A stretch of DNA of 12,075 bases. Source: an uncultured Brevibacterium sp. (GTDB taxonomy: Bacteria; Actinomycetota; Actinomycetes; Actinomycetales; Brevibacteriaceae). The position numbers and the translations under genes were made by a program. The notes under the pieces were generated by a model, which saw only the letters and a list, made by a program, of their open reading frames with translations, had not been told where the DNA came from and made no database searches. The stretch is taken from NCBI GenBank assembly GCA_902489215.1, contig CABTZE010000051.1, positions 1-12,075 on the forward strand. The letters are read 5' to 3'. Shown here piece by piece: positions 6,108 to 12,075 of this stretch (positions are counted from its first letter, which is position 1; every line of letters begins with the position of its first letter).

Positions 6108-7408
6108 CATCTCTGCTTATCACCAACGCCCAGCTTCCCGACGGCAGCACAGGTTCGATTGCCGTTCGCGACGGCCGGATCGTCGAATCCGTCGACAGCC
6201 CCGACACCACGATCGACGCGACGGGGCTTGTGGCCCTGCCCGGTCTTGTCGACATGCACGTTCACCTGCGCGAACCCGGCAAAGAAGACGCTGAGACAGT
6301 TGCCACCGGTTCGGCATCAGCCGCCCGCGGCGGCTTCACCGCCGTCAACGCCATGGCTAACACACAGCCTGTGGCTGACACCGCGGGTGTCGTCGAGCAG
6401 GTGTGGCGCCTGGGTCGCGAGGTGGGGCTGACCGAGGTGGCTCCGATCGGTGCGGTCACCGTCGGCCAGGAGGGCACTCAGCTGGCAGAGCTGGGCGCCA
6501 TGGCCGGCAGCGCAGCACAGGTGCGCATCTTCTCGGATGATGGCATGTGCGTCCACGACCCGCTCCTTATGCGCCGCGCCCTCGAATACGTTAAGACGTT
6601 CGACGGCATCATCGCCCAGCACGCGCAGGATCCTCGCCTGACCGAGGGAGCGCAGATGAACGAGGGCACCGTCTCGGCCAAGCTCGGTCTGCCCGGCTGG
6701 CCGGCCGTTGCCGAAGAATCGATCATCGCCCGCGACATCCTGCTGGCTGAACACGTCGGCTCTCGCCTGCACGTGTGCCACCTGTCAACGGCCGGTTCGG
6801 TTGACCTGGTGCGCTGGGCGAAATCGCGCGGTGTTCGGGTCACCGCCGAGGTCACCCCGCACCACCTCATGCTCACCGACGAACTCGTCGAATCCTTCGA
6901 TCCGGTGTACAAGGTCAACCCGCCGCTGCGCACCCGCCGCGACGTCGAAGCGGTCCGCGAAGGGCTCGCTGACGGCACAATCGACATTGTGGCCACCGAC
7001 CACGCACCGCATCCCGCAGAACACAAGTGCTGCGAATGGTCAGCTGCGGCCATGGGCATGGTCGGCATGGAATCGGCCTTGCCGATCGTGGTCGAGGCTA
7101 TGCGCGACTACGACTTCGGCTGGGCAGACATCGCACGCGTCATGAGCACCAACCCGGCATCGATTGCCGGGCACACCGAGCACGGCTCGCTGGAAGTCGG
7201 AACGGGCGCGAACATCATCCTCGTCGACCCGAACGCCCCCGGCGTCGTCGAACCCGACACCCACGCGACCAAGGGCCGCAACAACCCCTTCCGCGGGCTC
7301 GAGATCAACACGCGGGTCGTGCACACCATCCTGTACGGCACCCACATCGTTGAAAACGGCGACATCGTTCGCAAGCACGAACTTCGGGAGGGCTCGTGGA
7401 TCGGTTGA
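6104..7408 (+). CDS. pyrC: Dihydroorotase, class I
   Basis: PyrC cyclises N-carbamoylaspartate to dihydroorotate. The 434 residues match the long bacterial class I enzymes of the amidohydrolase fold. Metal-binding and catalytic motifs are present: DMHVHLREPG with His52 and His54, FSDDG at 143-147 (Asp146 in the position that bridges the metals in class I enzymes lacking a carboxylated lysine), HVCHLST with His226, TPHH at 251-254, and TDHAPH with catalytic Asp299. ATG 6104 overlaps the pyrB stop (ATGA), with Shine-Dalgarno GGAGGA at 6092-6097. The end overlaps the next gene by 13 bp. All ligands expected for activity are visible, so it is probably catalytic rather than a pseudo-dihydroorotase. 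Confidence 0.96.
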   Translation: MTSLLITNAQLPDGSTGSIAVRDGRIVESVDSPDTTIDATGLVALPGLVDMHVHLREPGKEDAETVATGSASAARGGFTAVNAMANTQPVADTAGVVEQVWRLGREVGLTEVAPIGAVTVGQEGTQLAELGAMAGSAAQVRIFSDDGMCVHDPLLMRRALEYVKTFDGIIAQHAQDPRLTEGAQMNEGTVSAKLGLPGWPAVAEESIIARDILLAEHVGSRLHVCHLSTAGSVDLVRWAKSRGVRVTAEVTPHHLMLTDELVESFDPVYKVNPPLRTRRDVEAVREGLADGTIDIVATDHAPHPAEHKCCEWSAAAMGMVGMESALPIVVEAMRDYDFGWADIARVMSTNPASIAGHTEHGSLEVGTGANIILVDPNAPGVVEPDTHATKGRNNPFRGLEINTRVVHTILYGTHIVENGDIVRKHELREGSWIG

Positions 7409-7878
7409 TCCCGGTGCTCGTCCTCGCCGCCATCGCAGTGGGAATCCTCGTGCTCATGCGCTGGGGATGGAAAGCCCGACAGAAACGCCAGGCCGACATC
7501 CCCGCTCCGCAGCCGGCCGAACCGACGGACAGCGGCTACGACGGCTACTACGTTGCGACAACACCGGCCGGTCAGCACCTCGAGAGGATCAACGTCCACG
7601 GTCTCGGTGTGCGCACCGGTGCCGGACTCGACGTTCAGGAGGACGGGGTCGTGTTCAGCCTCGACGGGCGGGAAGCATTCCGGATTCCCGCCGAAGACAT
7701 CGTGGATGTTTTCTTCGGTTCGGGCATGATCGGCAAGTTCACAGAAAAAGGCGGAATTCTCATCATCCGCTGGAACCTCGGCGAATACGAAGTCGACACC
7801 GGCTTCCGCCCCCGAGAACACAGCGCCAAGAAGACCATCGCCGCGGAAATCGACACACTCAAAGGTAGGAGACGATGA
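7396..7878 (+). CDS. Membrane-anchored protein with PH-like domain, conserved pyrC-carA neighbour
   Basis: This 160-residue protein has no known function that I can name. Residues 4-21 form one hydrophobic helix (LIPVLVLAAIAVGILVLM) followed by a basic cluster (RWGWKARQKRQ), so the bulk should face the cytoplasm. After a proline-rich linker, residues about 45-155 look like a single beta-rich domain ending in a helix. Conserved-looking pieces are YYVATTPAGQHLERINVHGLG, read as YYVATTPAG and LERINVHGLG, then GREAFRIPAEDIVDVFF, IIRWNLGEYEVDTGF and a final helix. Similar proteins, annotated as membrane or PH-domain proteins, occupy the same pyrC-carA slot in mycobacteria (Rv1382). GTG 7396 overlaps pyrC by 13 bp with GGAGG at 7387-7391. 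TTG 7405 (4-bp overlap) is an alternative start. The stop overlaps carA as ATGA. Confidence 0.8.
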   Translation: MDRLIPVLVLAAIAVGILVLMRWGWKARQKRQADIPAPQPAEPTDSGYDGYYVATTPAGQHLERINVHGLGVRTGAGLDVQEDGVVFSLDGREAFRIPAEDIVDVFFGSGMIGKFTEKGGILIIRWNLGEYEVDTGFRPREHSAKKTIAAEIDTLKGRRR

Positions 7879-9019
7879 GCCTGCGCACACAGCCCGCCCA
7901 GCTTGTTCTGGAAGACGGCACGCACTACACGGGAGCCGCTTTCGGGGCCCTGGGCACAACGGTCGGCGAGGCGGTCTTCACCACCGCTATGACCGGGTAC
8001 CAGGAGACCCTGACCGACCCCTCGTACCACCGACAGATCGTGATTCACACGTTCCCCCACATCGGCAACACCGGGGTCAACAGCGAAGACAGCGAATCGC
8101 GCCGCTATTGGGCTGCCGGCGTCGTTGTCCGCGACCCTTCGCGGATCACGTCGAACTGGCGTGCCGAAGGCGACTACGAAGAGCACCTGAAGTCCATCGG
8201 CCTGGTGGGCATCTGCGATGTCGACACCCGCGCACTGACACTGCACCTGCGCGACAAGGGCGCCATGCGCATGGGCATCTTCTCCGGTGACGACGCCCAG
8301 AAGCCCGCGGACGAGCTGCTCGAAATCGTTCGCCAGGCCCCGCAGATGCAGGGTGCGGACCTTGCTTCGGAAGTCACCTGCAACAAGCCCTACACGGTCC
8401 CCGCCGAAGGCAAGAAGCGCTTCTCGGTTGTCGCCTACGACCTCGGGGTGAAGAAGACAACGCTGGTGCAGCTGGCCCAGCGCGGCCTCGAAGTGACAGT
8501 GGTGCCGGCAAACACGACGGTGGAAGAGCTCACCGAGCTTTCCCCCGACGGCGTGTTCTTCTCCAACGGGCCGGGTGACCCCTCGGCCATGAAGCAGCCG
8601 ATCGCAGTCCTGCAGCACGTGCTGAAAGAGCGCATCCCGTTCTTCGGCATCTGCTTCGGCAACCAGCTGCTGGGCCGCGCTCTGGGCTTTGACACCTACA
8701 AACTGACCTTTGGTCACCGCGGATCGAACCAGCCGGTTCTCGACGTCGCATCGGGACGGGTCGAGATCACCACGCAGAATCACGGTTTCGCCGTCGATGC
8801 GCCGCTGGGTGAGCCGGTCACGGCACCGAACTCCGAGTACGGCAGGGTGCAGGTTTCGCACATCGGCATGAACGACAAGGTTGTTGAGGGGCTCAAGTGC
8901 CTCGACATCCCCGCGTTCTCGGTGCAGTTCCACCCGGAATCGGCGGCGGGACCGCACGATTCGCGCACCCTATTCGACACTTTCGTCCAGCTGCTGGCTG
9001 ACAATGCCAAGGAGAACTG

Positions 9020-9020
<1 letters not shown>
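7875..9020 (+). CDS. carA: Carbamoyl phosphate synthase small subunit (glutaminase)
   Basis: CarA hydrolyses glutamine and channels ammonia to CarB. The 381 residues comprise an N-terminal CPSase small-chain domain and a C-terminal class I glutamine amidotransferase domain. The nucleophile elbow is GICFGNQ with Cys260. The rest of the triad is His353 and Glu355 in FHPESAAGPHDS, and GHRGSNQPV and TQNHGFAVD lie between. Phe and Asn in GICFGNQ replace the Leu and His of many CarA proteins, as is usual in actinobacteria. ATG 7875 overlaps the previous stop (ATGA), with AGGAG at 7867-7871 unusually close to the start. The carB start overlaps its stop by one base. No arg genes are near, so this copy is tied to the pyr operon and may also serve arginine synthesis. 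Confidence 0.97.

Positions 9021-12075
<3,055 letters not shown>

Overview
The window is about 12 kb of compact chromosomal DNA of roughly 60% GC (judged by eye) from a high-GC Gram-positive bacterium. An actinobacterium is most likely, perhaps of the Actinomycetaceae, but the genus cannot be fixed from this window. Three things support this: the gene order (prepilin peptidase, aroC, aroK, aroB, efp, nusB joined to pyrR, pyrB, pyrC, a small membrane protein, carA, carB), the actinobacterial PGKGP loop in EF-P, and the GICFGNQ form of the CarA active site. In mycobacteria the same two blocks exist but lie apart on the chromosome. All genes are on the + strand and nearly every junction is a stop/start overlap.

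Region 1 (1-480) is the 3' end of a small A24-family prepilin peptidase. Region 2 (491-3404) is a shikimate-pathway cluster: aroC (chorismate synthase), aroK (shikimate kinase) and aroB (3-dehydroquinate synthase). The 3-dehydroquinase gene that often follows aroB in actinobacteria is absent. Region 3 (3405-4496) has a 52-bp gap with a likely extended -10 promoter and a 13-bp palindrome, then efp and nusB; nusB starts with TTG inside the efp stop.

Region 4 (4497-12075) is the de novo pyrimidine operon. A 70-bp leader carries a clear PyrR-binding RNA element whose basal stem contains the pyrR ribosome binding site, which points to translational autoregulation. It is followed by pyrR, pyrB, pyrC, an uncharacterised membrane-anchored protein with a predicted PH-like domain, carA, and carB, which runs off the end. 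CarA and CarB make carbamoyl phosphate, PyrB condenses it with aspartate, PyrC closes the ring to dihydroorotate, and PyrR is expected to tune the operon to UMP level. The visible part of the CarB allosteric domain keeps the four residues that bind the UMP/IMP phosphate in E. coli.

I found no mobile element, CRISPR array, RNA gene or defence-like system. This is an ordinary housekeeping region. Its most informative parts are the pyrR leader, the efp promoter region and the conserved but unexplained gene between pyrC and carA.
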